A stretch of 64,000 bases of DNA, taken from the NCBI GenBank assembly GCA_977017575.1, contig CDRNVI010000072.1, positions 1 to 64,000 on the forward strand, read 5' to 3'. Shown one piece after another: positions 20,531 through 30,376 of the stretch. Numbering within the stretch: position 1 is the first letter of the stretch; the number at the start of each line of letters is the position of its first letter. The notes under the pieces are model-generated. The model was not told the origin of the DNA and did not search any database. It was given only the letters and a program-made list of their open reading frames with translations. This DNA comes from Paramoeba atlantica (taxonomy: Eukaryota; Discosea). The position numbers and the translations under genes were made by a program.

Positions 20531-21416
20531 AAAATGGGAAAGTGGAAGTGTTGGAGTCTTACCCAATACTTAATGGTGTTGTGGACACTCTCAGCACCAT
20601 TAGTATGGTATCCCTTCTCGTTCACAAACTCCTTAAATCAACTGTACGGATATTATTCGCATTTTTTTATTATTCGCAATACACTTATTATTCGCAAATA
20701 CACTTATTATTCGCATTTTCTATTATTCGCATTTTTTTGGTTTTGGGATTTTTTGTCCTTTTTATATCTGAATGAAGTGTTACAAGCTCACAATATTCGT
20801 CGGCTTAATGCAGGAGGAACCGTCAATTATATGCAAAAAGATGAGACTTGTACGAGTACGGTGAAGAGAGGGATGAAATTCCTCACGGAGTGTGTGAACG
20901 GAAAGTTGAAAGTAAACGGTGGGTCTAGATTTTGACGTATTTTGGCAGACATCCAACTCTTTTGTGAATCTGTGGAGATGCAATAAGCAAGGGTGATGCA
21001 ATAAGCAAAGATGGAGGAAGTGATTGGCAAAGGTGAGAGGAATAAGCAAAGGTGGAGGAAGATAGATGTAGTCATGTAACGAGAAGCACGATGCATTCGA
21101 GAATGATTTTAGGAAAAACCTTTTTTTGCGCAATTTAGGTACTAATTGTCCCATTCTTTTGACTGGAAGTGTGTGACCAAGCGCCGTAGAGGAGGTAGGA
21201 GGCGCAAGGACAGAAGCAGAAGGCGGAGAGTTCTGACTTTTTGCCGCGGCGACGACGACTTACTCGCGTGGGAATCTGTAAGCATACCTAGGGAACGTGT
21301 TTTCATGGCTCTGGAGCCCCTGCAACTTGGCGTCTTTTTTGGGTCCACTCGGGGTCACGGTGGGTCACTAGGGGCCATGGTGGGCCACTGCTACTGGTCC
21401 TTGTTGATCATTTTGT

Positions 21417-21719
21417 ATGTATGTAATTATTGTGATGGGAAAAATGTATTGTCCTCGCTGCAAGGTGGACCGCCACGTGTCTTTGGGGGAACCTATAAGG
21501 TGTGTAATGTGTGCATGCACCATTGAAAGTGATGCAAAAGATCCTTGCCTCCAATGTCAAAGGGTCTCTGTAATCATAGGTACGAACTACTGTCCTCTAT
21601 GTAATGCTCCACAGGACTCTGAACGACTTCTGCCCAGTGCCATCGACCATTTACACGCTCGTGAGCTTCAAGGGAAGCACAATTTTCGCGCTATATCTTG
21701 CGGATGGAGGGTTTTATGA
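21417..21719 (+). CDS. Small Cys-rich putative zinc-ribbon protein
   Basis: About 100 codons starting MYVIIVMGKMYCPRCKVD; starts at 21417, 21435 or 21444 are all possible. It has four CxxC pairs in about 55 residues (CPRC, CVMC, CLQC, CPLC), the pattern of one or two zinc ribbons. After them the frame continues for about 40 residues with no motif. It lies within a TA-flanked element, so it could be an element accessory protein or the stranded zinc-ribbon N-terminus of an ISXO2/Merlin-type transposase (those begin with such ribbons). No further function can be assigned. Confidence 0.4.
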   Translation: MYVIIVMGKMYCPRCKVDRHVSLGEPIRCVMCACTIESDAKDPCLQCQRVSVIIGTNYCPLCNAPQDSERLLPSAIDHLHARELQGKHNFRAISCGWRVL

Positions 21720-22020
21720 AAGTCGCACCAATAGGCTGATACTGCCTCATTCAAAGACAATTCCCCTATCAGTTGTCCAAGCAAAAACAGGATCACAAGT
21801 GCGAACAATCTCTTTTACACTTTCATAGCTTTTTAGGTCATGTTTTCATAAAATCCTTCATTAATTCCTTAGTGGGGTATTATCAATGCCTAGCATCTGT
21901 CCCTCGCCGGAGGTATTTCTCGCCGGTTTTTGGGTCCACTCGGGGCCACTTGGGGCCACCAAGGCCCACTAGGGGCCACACTGGGCCACTCGGGCCCTGC
22001 ATTGGGTCCTCTGTAATCAA

Positions 22021-22196
22021 GGCTAAAGTGGGCGAGGGAGATACCGATAACACAGATGCGGCGGCTTCCTACAGAAAAAATGGCATTCCCCTTTTGATAT
22101 GAAAGCACTCGGGTACATACAAAGTAAGAGATACCATCTTTCCTGTGCGAAGCCGCCGCATCTGTGTTATCGGTATCTCCCTCGTCCACTTTAGCC
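22021..22196. repeat. Hairpin family B, copy 1
   Basis: Inverted repeat with arms GGCTAAAGTGGGCGAGGGAG..GATACC and a further GATAACACAGATGCGGCGGC stem. The two arms pair over about 55 bp around a non-paired centre. Confidence 0.8.
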
Positions 22197-22827
22197 TGGA
22201 TTATGTCGTTCTTCTGCGTTTTATGAACGCTTTTCCTTACATTTCTTTCGCATGAATGCACCGAATGCGAATAATAAGTGTAAAACACACTTATTATTCG
22301 CATTCGGTGCAAAATACATTTATTATTCGCATTTTTTTCTTATTCGCACGCGAATAATATCCGTACAGTCGGTTTACTATGATTTACGGAGTAGTGACGT
22401 CAAACTTGGTTCAAACCATTGTAAACCCTCCAACAATCGCTCACTACCACGGATGGCGCACTGGCAAGATGGGGAATGATGAAGCCATGGAGGGTAGGCG
22501 TATCACGACGCTTCACCAATTTCCAATGGGTCCGCCCCGTTTTACCAGTGCCTCGAGACTCCGTGACAGTTGCGAACCACCATCCTCTTTTCCGCTGTCT
22601 ACGGCCCCGATTATACTTCCGTTTGCCGACGAAAGTCTCATCGACCTGCACTCGACTGAATTCATAATTGGACATGGTTTCCTTACGGAGTGGAACGTGG
22701 GTGCAGGTGGACTGCACATCAAACACCCACATGAGAGACCGTGCGCCACCAGTGGCTGCACTGGTGTTCCATTTATAGAGTGTTGTTACAGATCGCCATG
22801 TTGTGGAAGGGTGGCCAGCTGGGAGAT

Positions 22828-23033
22828 AACCCAGATTGAAAGGGGCGAGGGAGATACGAAGCAACAGGCCTGGAAGATTCCCACTGAAAAGAAATGGTAT
22901 CTTCCCGCACGAGAAAAGCCTTTGCGCTTGCTAGCTCGGAGACGAACTTCGTGCGAGGAGATACCATTTCTTTTCAGTGGGAATCTTCCAGGCCTGTTGC
23001 TTCGTATCTCCCTCGCCCCTTTCAATCTGGGTT
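22828..23033. repeat. Hairpin family B, copy 2
   Basis: Arms start AACCCAGATTGAAAGGGGCG and pair over about 75 bp, including CCACTGAAAAGAAATGG; the loop is TTCCCGCACGAGAAAAGC-like. Inserted in the 5' part of the Merlin transposase gene. Confidence 0.85.
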
Positions 23034-23048
23034 TATTATATTTACTTA

Positions 23049-23455
23049 ACATACCTATACCTTGATAACATAAAGGGGGGTTCGTCTATTATTAACAACC
23101 ATCTATTATTAAAAATGGTATTATTTCATCTATTATTAACATTCATCTATTATTAACAAGAATTAATTTTCTTCATTTTTCGCATCTTCCCTAAAGGAAA
23201 ATTCGCTAAAACTAACTTTCATGGAGCTTTTTTTCGTAAAAGTTGGGTTATTCTTGGGGACAAGCGTAGTAAACAAGCCGAAAATAAGCCGAAAAGGTCT
23301 ATTGTTAATAATAGATGAAAAATTCATCTATTATTGAAAAAGGGGGTATTATTTCATCTATTATTAACAAACCGTCTATTATTAACAAAAACGTTTGTTA
23401 ATAATAGACGAACCCCCCCTTTACCTATACCTTGATAACATACCGGGGGGTATGT
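23049..23455. mobile_element. Pair of nested TA-flanked elements
   Basis: Inner element 23073-23421: ends AAGGGGGGTTCGTC and complement, TA outside both; inside are many copies of CATCTATTATTAACA (16-20 bp spacing) in both orientations. Outer element: ends ACATACC and GGTATGT, TA outside (23047-23048, 23456-23457). CCTATACCTTGATAACATA occurs directly on both sides of the inner element, either as an outer-element repeat unit or as a duplication made at insertion. No coding capacity. Confidence 0.65.
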
Positions 23456-24085
23456 TAAATGGGTATGTGGTTTATGTCCCAGGGCTACGCTCACAGTTGG
23501 GTATCTATAGAATTCAGATCTCCCAGTACTACGCTTTCATGGGGGTTAGAGCGAACGCGTACATGTGTCTATAAATTCAAGAAAAGAGGAAAAGACATTT
23601 CAATATATATTTTTGACTGGCACATTCTTGCTAAAGCCTCTCGCACTTTCACCCCTTGAGGATTGATCCTTGACGCAATGAAGCGCCGTTGCCTTTGATA
23701 CGTCGGACCGTTCGTAAACTGGTCCAATCTTTTTCACTACTTTTGAGTCCGAATCGCTAAGACAAACATTCAATTTCTCTTGCATCGTCAAACACACTTT
23801 AGAAGTCCTAGGTGTGCTGATAGAGAGAGAATGAAGTGCCTTGGTGGAGGACGGCTGACGACTGGGGGAACCAAATTATTTTTTGCGTTGAACGACATTT
23901 TCATGTCGTTCATCCCAAATTTTAATGACTTAAACAATTGAAAAACTAGAAGTCAGTATGGAAGGAAATACTTTTTTAATAGTTTTTTAGTGTCTCTATC
24001 ACACGTTCAACGTACGGCAACGATTCGTTTGAACGACCCCTATAAAATTTATCCACATAAGAATATCTTAATTCAGTAACGTGTA
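23456..24085. other. No gene seen upstream of the first LRR gene
   Basis: Short frames without motif. A TATAAAATTTA stretch at about 24043 lies some 45 bp before the LRR start codon and could be a core promoter element, though a 5' UTR that short is unproven. Confidence 0.35.
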
Positions 24086-24820
24086 ATGGACTACCAGCCC
24101 TCCAAAGTGCGTCCCTCCAAAGTGCGAGGCGTAAATATGCCACAAGAAATGGACCTTGAACGTCTAATTAGTGGTGTTTCCAAACCACACGAAAGTTGGA
24201 GTTCACGGACACCAGCATGTCAGTGGATAGGCATAGAATGCAATCTCGACGAACAAGTCACGAAAATATTTTGGGCTCGTCGATCACTCCGTGGGCACTT
24301 GAATTTTTCGCACATCCCAATCTCAGTACTGCGTTTCGATGTTGAAGAAAACATGTTAACTGGTGGAGTATTTTTGAGTGGCTTGTCTCCGTTAGTGAAT
24401 CTTAAAGATTCCATTATTGGTAGGAATGAGTTTACTGGAAATCCGGACCTTACAGTTTTACCGCAAAATTTGTCGTCGACATGGATGGAGCAGAACAAAC
24501 TTTCGGGTGAAGTATGTCTTACCCAATTACCTACTGAATTGAAGCATCTCGACATCAGTTGCAATGAATTAACTGGGAATATTGATCTGCGGTCTCTCCC
24601 GAGTACTCTACGTAGTTTATATATGAACCAAAATTTATTTGAAGGAATTGTGGACTTGTCACATCTTCCACAAAAGCTTGATGACTTCTTTATTGATGAC
24701 AATGAACTGTTGGAAGGTACCATAATGTTAAGCAGCCTCCCTGCTAATTTAAAAGGTGAGGTTTTACGGATGACGAGAAATACTAAGCTTATTGTTGCTT
24801 CGGAATCTCTCTTGGGGTAA
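24086..24820 (+). CDS. LRR family protein 1
   Basis: 244 residues, intronless. The N-terminal block reads SKVRGVNMPQEMDLERLISG then ESWSSRTPACQWIGIECN (about residues 10-55), resembling the cap of plant-type LRRs (W....C.W.G..C). About seven 22-23 residue repeats follow, of the form LP..L..L....N...G..DL (for example LKHLDISCNELTGNIDLRSL). No signal peptide, membrane segment or kinase domain is visible, so location and partner are unknown; LRR folds usually bind proteins. The start is the first Met before the conserved block. Other members lie at 29307, 33850, 40128, 41423 and 48409, with broken ones at 35586 and 39620. Confidence 0.85.
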   Translation: MDYQPSKVRPSKVRGVNMPQEMDLERLISGVSKPHESWSSRTPACQWIGIECNLDEQVTKIFWARRSLRGHLNFSHIPISVLRFDVEENMLTGGVFLSGLSPLVNLKDSIIGRNEFTGNPDLTVLPQNLSSTWMEQNKLSGEVCLTQLPTELKHLDISCNELTGNIDLRSLPSTLRSLYMNQNLFEGIVDLSHLPQKLDDFFIDDNELLEGTIMLSSLPANLKGEVLRMTRNTKLIVASESLLG

Positions 24821-24926
24821 TCTACATAATCTCTCTCGGGGTAGAGTGTGTTTTGTTTTCGCAAATATCTCACTTTTCTTACACCGGACTGGATTTATAA
24901 ACATAAATCCAAAACGTATATAATTT

Positions 24927-25025
24927 AGTCGCTTCGTTAAACGCGGTGGTTGTTTTCAACATAGCAGTCACTCATGCTGCGAGCTTCGCGTTAAAAACTA
25001 CCTCCGGGTTCAAAACAAGCGACTA
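24927..25025. repeat. Hairpin family A, copy 5 (variant ends)
   Basis: Stem begins AGTCGCTTCGTTAAACGCGG and ends AAGCGACTA, so the outer stem has changed on both sides compared with the AGGCTCTTCG form. Degenerate fold-back body follows to about 25290. Confidence 0.75.
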
Positions 25026-25332
25026 AAAAAGAAAAATTGAATAGGAAACCTAAAGATATCGGAAGGATTCGAGCCAAACATAGCAGATTTGGGGTAAAAA
25101 TGGGGGCATTTTCGCATTTTTTGGTTCTTAGAGCACTAAGTCCGACATTCGCGTGTGGGCAATCGCTCGTAGACATGAATTAAAACCTGCAGAACGTAAT
25201 GGGTAAAGAATGCGACTCCAACCACACCATTATTCCGACAGAAAAGTACCCCTTTGGAACCACGGCTCCAGGGAGCGGTATCTTAAAAAAATATTGTTCT
25301 TTTTTATCTTCTTATCTGCTCATCTGTTCTTC

Positions 25333-25863
25333 TTATATGTGCATCTGTGCTTGCACTCGCCTACACTCACTGTTGATGGGGCAGCGCGCCTTGTGGGGGA
25401 AATATTTGCACTCCCCCCACAGGTCTATCAGATGCGCATTAAAATCTGTCGTGATGTTTGTTGTCCTTACTGGATCTGGAAGAGTTCGGTAAATGCCGTT
25501 TGCAGCATTCGTGTGGACATGCTTCCTTATCGGTACACTTATTTTGGCATTCAGTCGTGCGCACGTCAGGTCCGGTACACTTTGTGTCAACTGCTCCGTG
25601 GGTTGAAAAGGATACTTCTCTGGGAAGTATTGCCATTTGGAATCTGAAATGGCTCTGATTGTAGTGGCTGTGGCCTGCTCTGTGTGAAATGGTGGTATTG
25701 ACTCCCATCCTGTCCTACACTCTTCCGTATCTGTGTACCATTTCCGAAATCGACAGTATGTTGGTAGACGTTTCAAGTGTGGTGCGCACTTGGTCGGTCG
25801 TGTCCCATACCCACTCTGGAACTTTGTCCTCCGGGCTTGGTAAGAGGGGTCACAAGAGTCCAC
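25333..25863 (-). other. Region with a Cys/His finger-like fragment; identity uncertain
   Basis: One minus-strand frame (25708-25439) contains ECQNKCTDKEACPHECCKR, a spacing (CxxxCxxKxxCxHxCC) like the zinc finger at the end of MER3/HFM1-type DNA helicases. No helicase motifs are found around it, and a longer competing frame (25863-25333) exists on the same strand. This could be a relic of a helicase gene or a chance match. The rest of 25290-26612 has no recognisable gene. Confidence 0.3.
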
Positions 25864-26766
25864 ATCCGACCTTCAGGATCTCTTGGGCGTGGAGACGGAG
25901 GAGGGATTGGAGTAAACGATCAAGAGGAGTTACACTGGTGGATAGATAAGAGGGTGGGTAAAGTATTGATGAAAAAGGACGAAAGTTGAAAAAAGCACTG
26001 CTCCGTGCAATAATATTTTTTCGTCTATTATCCGACAAAAATCTACCCTAAATTGACCCTATTTTTTTGAGAAACAAATGCTTTTATTTTCGTTTTTTAC
26101 AATTCTTTTTCGTAATTTTGCGTACGTCTGGTACGTTCCTTTCGTATTTCCGCATTGATTTCGTCTATATGGGCTGTCTAGGGTGCGCACCATTAGCCGG
26201 AATAATATTGGTGACTTCAATTCTACTGAAAACTACTGAAAATGTTGTTCTATGGATGAAAAATCATTCTTCGGGGCGTACACTCCTTGTTTTCGCTGTG
26301 GAGAGCGGCTTCGCTAACTTTTTTAAAAGAATTTGAGGACGCACCCAAGTGTGGTTTAGAAGTGCCAGGATTCGGTCTCTTTTTTATCACCAAATGCCGA
26401 ATCGTTGATGAAACCCGTGGCTGGCTTCTTATTGCGAGCCACAGATCGCCGTTACCGTGTATACTGGCACCGGGGGAACTCAAGGTACGTGCCCAGACCA
26501 CCTTAGAGGGAACAGATGCAAGCATATTTATTTTGTTTTGATGAAGGAACTTCATGATGAAAAACATCTGGCTGTTTTGAAATCTGAATTCACTACACGG
26601 GAACTTTCGGCCAAAGTAAAGGAATATTGCATAAGTCAAGGAATATTGCATAAGTCAAGGAATATTGCATAAGTCAAGGAATATTGCATAAGTCAAGGAA
26701 TATTGCATAAGTCAAGGAACATTGCGTAAGTCAGGGAATATTGCATAAATCAAGAAGCACTTCTGT

Positions 26767-26940
26767 CCTCCCGGTGAGGCCCCGGAGTTGCGAGAGGCCT
26801 CCATACCCCACAACTACCACCTTCCCCCCATATTTAGCGGGGGTCGCTCGAGCGACCCCTGATAAATGGGGGGAAAGTGGTAGTTGTTTCGAGGAATATG
26901 AAAGGCCGAACGCACGGAGGTGACGGCCGGGTCACTGAGG
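26767..26940 (+). repeat. Element family C, copy 3 (partial)
   Basis: Matches 4249-4430: GAGGCCCCGGAGTTGCGAGAGG, the internal hairpin (ACAACTACCACCTTCCCC arms) and GGCCGAACGCACGGAGG. The inner half of the element is absent. Confidence 0.75.
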
Positions 26941-27071
26941 TAAGACAGTCCTAGGACCTCCTACGTTACTTCTAGCATGTCAACACGTACAACCGTTATA
27001 TGATAAATACTGTTACAAGATAGGGGAATGTAATATCTTTCAAATACGAGCGTAGAAGAATATGAGTGTTG

Positions 27072-28050
27072 CTAACGTGGACAATTCTGGAAGAAACAAT
27101 TCTGGAAGGAGTAGCATCTTGTTCCTGTTGTTTCCTCTTCGTCGTCCCGGAAAAAACACACCTGGGCGCAAAACATGCGGATGTCTTGAAAGATGCGACG
27201 AATACGGGAGATGCCATTGACCGTTAGAGAATCATTATCAAGTTCAGCAAAGAGCTTCATGCGGTTGGTACGGACGTCCTCTGCATTGCCAGGGCGACCG
27301 CCCCGACTTTTTAGCTCCTTTTTGAGACTTGAATTAGCTGCCTCCACGGTGTTCGTGTGAACACCAGTTGCAGCCACCTACTCCTTCTTGTGGTTTACTA
27401 CATCGCTGCGCCACTCTCTACTTAGGCACTTGCTTGCTGCGGCACCGTCCGTATATACGTATTTGGGTACGATAATTTTTAGCGGCATGTCGGACATGTG
27501 CTGTCATGGTGGCTGCGTCCGTCCTTTCCAGATACCGAACAAAGATTTCCTTCATGGGATAATGCACCTCTCCGGTGGTATCAAGCACTTGATCACAATT
27601 CACAAGTGTATGGTACCAGGAAGATCCATCACGATGTGCTCTTTTCCCTTTCCCACATCCCATGAGTTTACTCTTGGAAACACAAGTCTCGTCTTTTTGC
27701 ATAAAGACTACCGTTCCTTCCACCGCATCAAAGCGCATGTCGTGCGCCATGGCAATTATGAACTCAAGCATTTGCGTGACAGCCATAACAGTCACTCTAC
27801 TCAGCGTACTTTCGCGCAAAATATGCTTGACTGCTATTCTTTGAGCCAAACTATATAGGATCTGCAAAGTGTCTTTGATGCCCCGTTTGCTCTCCTGACT
27901 AAAAAGGGGTTCCATGATGCTGTACCGAGCTCGGCAACCGTTGGTCTCCAGGTCAGGGCAATACCAAAACTCTCCGTCGCAGACGCAGGATAACTCCTTA
28001 TTTCCATGGTACTTTTTTTGTTACACCGGACCTGTTGTTTCTCCACTCGT
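27072..28050 (-). pseudogene. Merlin/ISXO2-like transposase (second subfamily)
   Basis: Minus strand. An N-terminal zinc ribbon is readable as LSCVCDGEFWYCPDLETNGC (about 28000-27930). The core has VFMQKDETCVSKSK and GKGKRAHRDG (first Asp and basic motif), KYVYTDGAAASKC (second Asp), then VVNHKKE, and GVHTNTVEAANSSLKKE (HTNxxE with catalytic Glu). All three catalytic residues are present. A frame change near 27480-27510 and one stop just before VAATGVHTN break it. Only weakly alike to the Merlin gene at 20530-22827, so two subfamilies coexist. Merlin enzymes cut at inverted ends and duplicate 8-9 bp. Confidence 0.8.
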
Positions 28051-28436
28051 GTCCCCAAAATTGGTGAAAGACAGATGCTCAAAGCAAATAAAGTCGTCGC
28101 AAGCCTCACAAAACCAGTTCACACTACGCAGGCATGAAAAAAAAAGAAATAACACAATTTACGGCTTATGCAATATTCCTTTACTTATGCAATATTCTTT
28201 GACTTTCCCCGAATTTTCAATACATATTCTAAAGTGTTATGAAACAATGCATGTAAACCCTGTTCCGGGTTAATGTGTCTAGATCTACTTATTGTTCAGG
28301 GGGGGCACAATAAGTGGAAATGACCGCTATTATTGTGCCCCCCCTCCAAAATATTGGGGATCCCATATTTTGGAGGGGGGGTTTATTCCCATTGTCTCAA
28401 AATTAACTTTGTTCAACACCGCATTCCTTAAATATA

Positions 28437-28827
28437 CTCCCCCTGTCATTAATAATGATAATCTTAAAAACATTGTCATTCTACGTGGTGAAGACTCTTA
28501 AAAGATTATCAACTTTATTTCATGCACGCAGGATTTTCTTACAAAAAATTTTGTGTCTTAAAAAAACAGTATTTTGAACTAAACAACTACTGGTAAGGTT
28601 TCAAAAACGGCCCAAATTTGGGCTAAAATTTCGCAATTTTTGCCGAAAAATCGCGCTTTTTCACCCAAAAAAGGAGATTGTTCACAATGTTTTGGCAATT
28701 TTTCTTTTTTAGGCTCTTCGTTAAACGCGGAGGTAGTTTTCAACGCGAAGCGCACAGCGTGAGTGACTTCTAAGTTGAAAACAACCGCCGCGTTTAACGA
28801 AGAGCCTAAAATTAATGACAGGGGGAG
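28437..28827. mobile_element. 391-bp TA-flanked element, itself carrying hairpin A
   Basis: Ends CTCCCCCTGTCATTAAT and complement ATTAATGACAGGGGGAG, TA outside both (28435-28436, 28828-28829). The interior includes fold-back body sequence (GGTAAGGTTTCAAAAACGG) and hairpin family A copy 6 placed almost at the right end. Confidence 0.8.
28711..28808. repeat. Hairpin family A, copy 6
   Basis: Palindrome AGGCTCTTCGTTAAACGCGG..CGTTTAACGAAGAGCCTA inside the nested TA element. Confidence 0.85.
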
Positions 28828-29306
28828 TAACTAATTCTGCACATAAAGAGGTTTGTCCATAAAAAAAAGCGCCGCGAATTGTTTTAATCTTTTTTTGGTT
28901 TTTCCAGTATTTAGTTATTGTTCCTAGAGCCACGTATTGTGCCTAGAGCCAGTTATTGTGCAGGGGGTGGGGGGGGGGGGGGGGGCACAATAACCCGGAA
29001 CACGGTTTACATGACATTTGTGAACGTTTGTAACTGCCTATTGTTCTGGAAATGTGTTGAAATGTGTTTTAGAAGTGTTGAAGCTATAAGCTTTATTCAA
29101 AAATTAATAAAACAATTAGTGAAAAAAATTACCTGTTTTTGAACTTTAGGGTTCATTTTTTCCGGAATACTTTCCTTTTTTGTCCCTTCGTTACAAACCG
29201 TGGTTCTTTTCAACCTTCAAAAGGCACTACATCTTACCCGCTTTTTTTCTTTTCCCTTCCTTTTCCCTCTTTCCTGTATATTCCCCCTATGTCTCCCCTC
29301 TTTATC

Positions 29307-29933
29307 ATGGCCTCGGACCCCTCCCCCCCACCGGGACGTGGCTCCACACCCTCCAAGCTTGCCTCCACCACACTCCCCCCGGAGTTTCACCTCTCCCGTT
29401 TCCTCCATCCCCTCACCAACCCGCACAGCTCATGGGAGACCTCCCACGCGGCCTGTGAATGGGAGGGGGTGAAGTGTAACGACCAGAAGCAACTCGTCGC
29501 GTTGCTCTGGCAGGGGAGGGGGTTGAAAGGGGGGGTGGCCTGGGAGCACCTGCGGGTACTCCCGGCTACCCTAGTGGAGATCCACCTCGGGGAGGGTCAC
29601 TTGTTTGACCGGAATGAGCTGCACGGGACGGTGGACTGGGGCGCGCTTCCGCGGGCCCTGGAGAAGCTGTCGTTGTCGTACAACCAGTTTGAGGGGGGTG
29701 TGGTGTTTTCGGAGCTCCCGCGGACGCTGCGGGAGTTGGATGTGGAGGCGAATCGGTTTTCGGGGGAGGTGGATTTTGAGGCGATCCCGGAGGATATGTT
29801 TGCGTGTGTGTTGTCGCATAATTGGAAACTGCGGGGGACGTTGGATTATTCGAAGTTACGAAAACGGGTTATTTTTATGGTATCGAGTACGGAGATTGAG
29901 GTAAAGGAAAGGATGATGCAGTTTAGGTTTTAA
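29307..29933 (+). CDS. LRR family protein 2, GC-rich member
   Basis: 208 residues from the ATG at 29307 (MASDPSPPPGRGSTP); an in-frame ATG at 29289 would add six. The N-terminal block is STTLPPEFHLSRFLHPL then SSWETSHAACEWEGVKCN. Fewer repeats follow than in its relatives, about five (ALEKLSLSYNQFEGGVVFSE, TLRELDVEANRFSGEVDF). The coding part 29430-29870 is clearly richer in G and C than the other members and its flanks, with third positions mostly G/C. The family call is secure; the base bias suggests a different history such as transfer, gene conversion or a foreign paralogue. Confidence 0.8.
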   Translation: MASDPSPPPGRGSTPSKLASTTLPPEFHLSRFLHPLTNPHSSWETSHAACEWEGVKCNDQKQLVALLWQGRGLKGGVAWEHLRVLPATLVEIHLGEGHLFDRNELHGTVDWGALPRALEKLSLSYNQFEGGVVFSELPRTLRELDVEANRFSGEVDFEAIPEDMFACVLSHNWKLRGTLDYSKLRKRVIFMVSSTEIEVKERMMQFRF

Positions 29934-30282
29934 TGGGAATGCGGTGTGAAGAGTTTCAAAAAAAATTGAAGAAGAGTTTCTTTGCTGTTTCCTACGCTGT
30001 GTTATGGGAAGATGATTTACATAAAAAGTTGCTAAAATAGTGGTCGCGTAACTCCTTTTAATAGAAAGAGTAATTTTGGTATCTCATTTGTTTACGCTAA
30101 TTTTGGTTGGAGCAATTTTGTTGGAGCTCATTGGAGCAATGAGCAATTGGAGCGAATGTTCATCGTAAAAATTTGTCACATGCTTTTTTCTTTCCCACTT
30201 TTCTCCTTTCTATTTTTCGCTGAAAAGTATCCTAAACTTATCATTGTATTGTTTTTTTCTATTATTTACATGTATAGACGCT

Positions 30283-30290
30283 TATAAAAG
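30283..30290 (+). promoter_or_regulatory. TATA-like element before the LYRM4 gene
   Basis: TATAAAAG lies 94 bp upstream of the LYRM4 ATG. Spacing is compatible with transcription start near 30315 and a leader of about 60 nt. Inferred from sequence only. Confidence 0.4.
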
Positions 30291-30376
30291 AGTCCGGTGA
30301 AGAGCATTCCTTTCAATACGCTGTATGCACTTTTTACTTTCTGCTTTCATTACTTTTCTTCATTTTTCTTGTTTTC

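Larger units (their letters stand above)
20647..22363. mobile_element. 1.7 kb TA-flanked element with iterated inverted ends, nested in Merlin gene
   Basis: Ends are CGGATATTATTCGC and its exact complement, with TA on both outer sides (20645-20646, 22364-22365). The left end holds about four copies of ATTATTCGCAAATACACTT (19 bp), and the right end has inverted copies (22260-22350). Inside are a fragment of another Merlin-type transposase on the plus strand (GGTVNYMQKDETC, near 20810-20935), an 18-bp AAGCAAAGGTGGAGGAAG-like array (20985-21060), two GGGTCCACTCGGGGCCAC-type arrays (21340-21400, 21930-22015), a Cys-rich open frame and hairpin family B copy 1. Confidence 0.75.
20530..22827 (-). 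pseudogene. Merlin (ISXO2/IS1595-like) transposase, split by a nested element
   Basis: The upstream part (22827-22370) reads VQVDETFVGKRKYNRGRR (first Asp and the basic motif), then VVVSDCWRVYNGLNQ (second Asp) and VNHSKP. The downstream part (20640-20530) reads FVNEKGYHTNGAESVHNTIK (HTNxxE, catalytic Glu). In Merlin and ISXO2 proteins VNHSx and HTN.xE are close neighbours; here they are separated by the TA-flanked element 20647-22363. A hairpin element (22828-23033) cuts the N-terminal end, removing the zinc-ribbon region. A stop follows NGLNQV. Family call strong; the gene is dead. Confidence 0.8.
26613..28206 (-). mobile_element. Merlin-type transposon with 19-bp iteron inverted ends
   Basis: The left end carries seven copies of GGAATATTGCATAAGTCAA (26619-26755) and the right end two copies in reverse complement (28164-28206). 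The transposase lies between, on the minus strand. The iteron core GGAATATTGCATAAGT is shared with the ends of the non-autonomous element at 3461-4153, so that element may be mobilised by this family. A partial family C element (26767-26940) is inserted just inside the left end. Confidence 0.75.
28256..29007. mobile_element. 752-bp TA-flanked element with another element nested inside
   Basis: Ends read AACCCTGTTCCGGGTTA on the left and the near-complement TAACCCGGAACACGGTT on the right, with TA outside (28254-28255, 29008-29009). Near the right end are iterons of about 19 bp (CGTATTGTGCCTAGAGCCA). Left-side palindromes at 28299-28345 and 28339-28381 add hairpins. No gene. It hosts 28437-28827. 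Confidence 0.75.

Noticed and set aside
29217-29904. Competing frames over the GC-rich LRR gene
   Set aside because: They arise from the GC-rich composition; only the LRR frame carries the family block and repeats.
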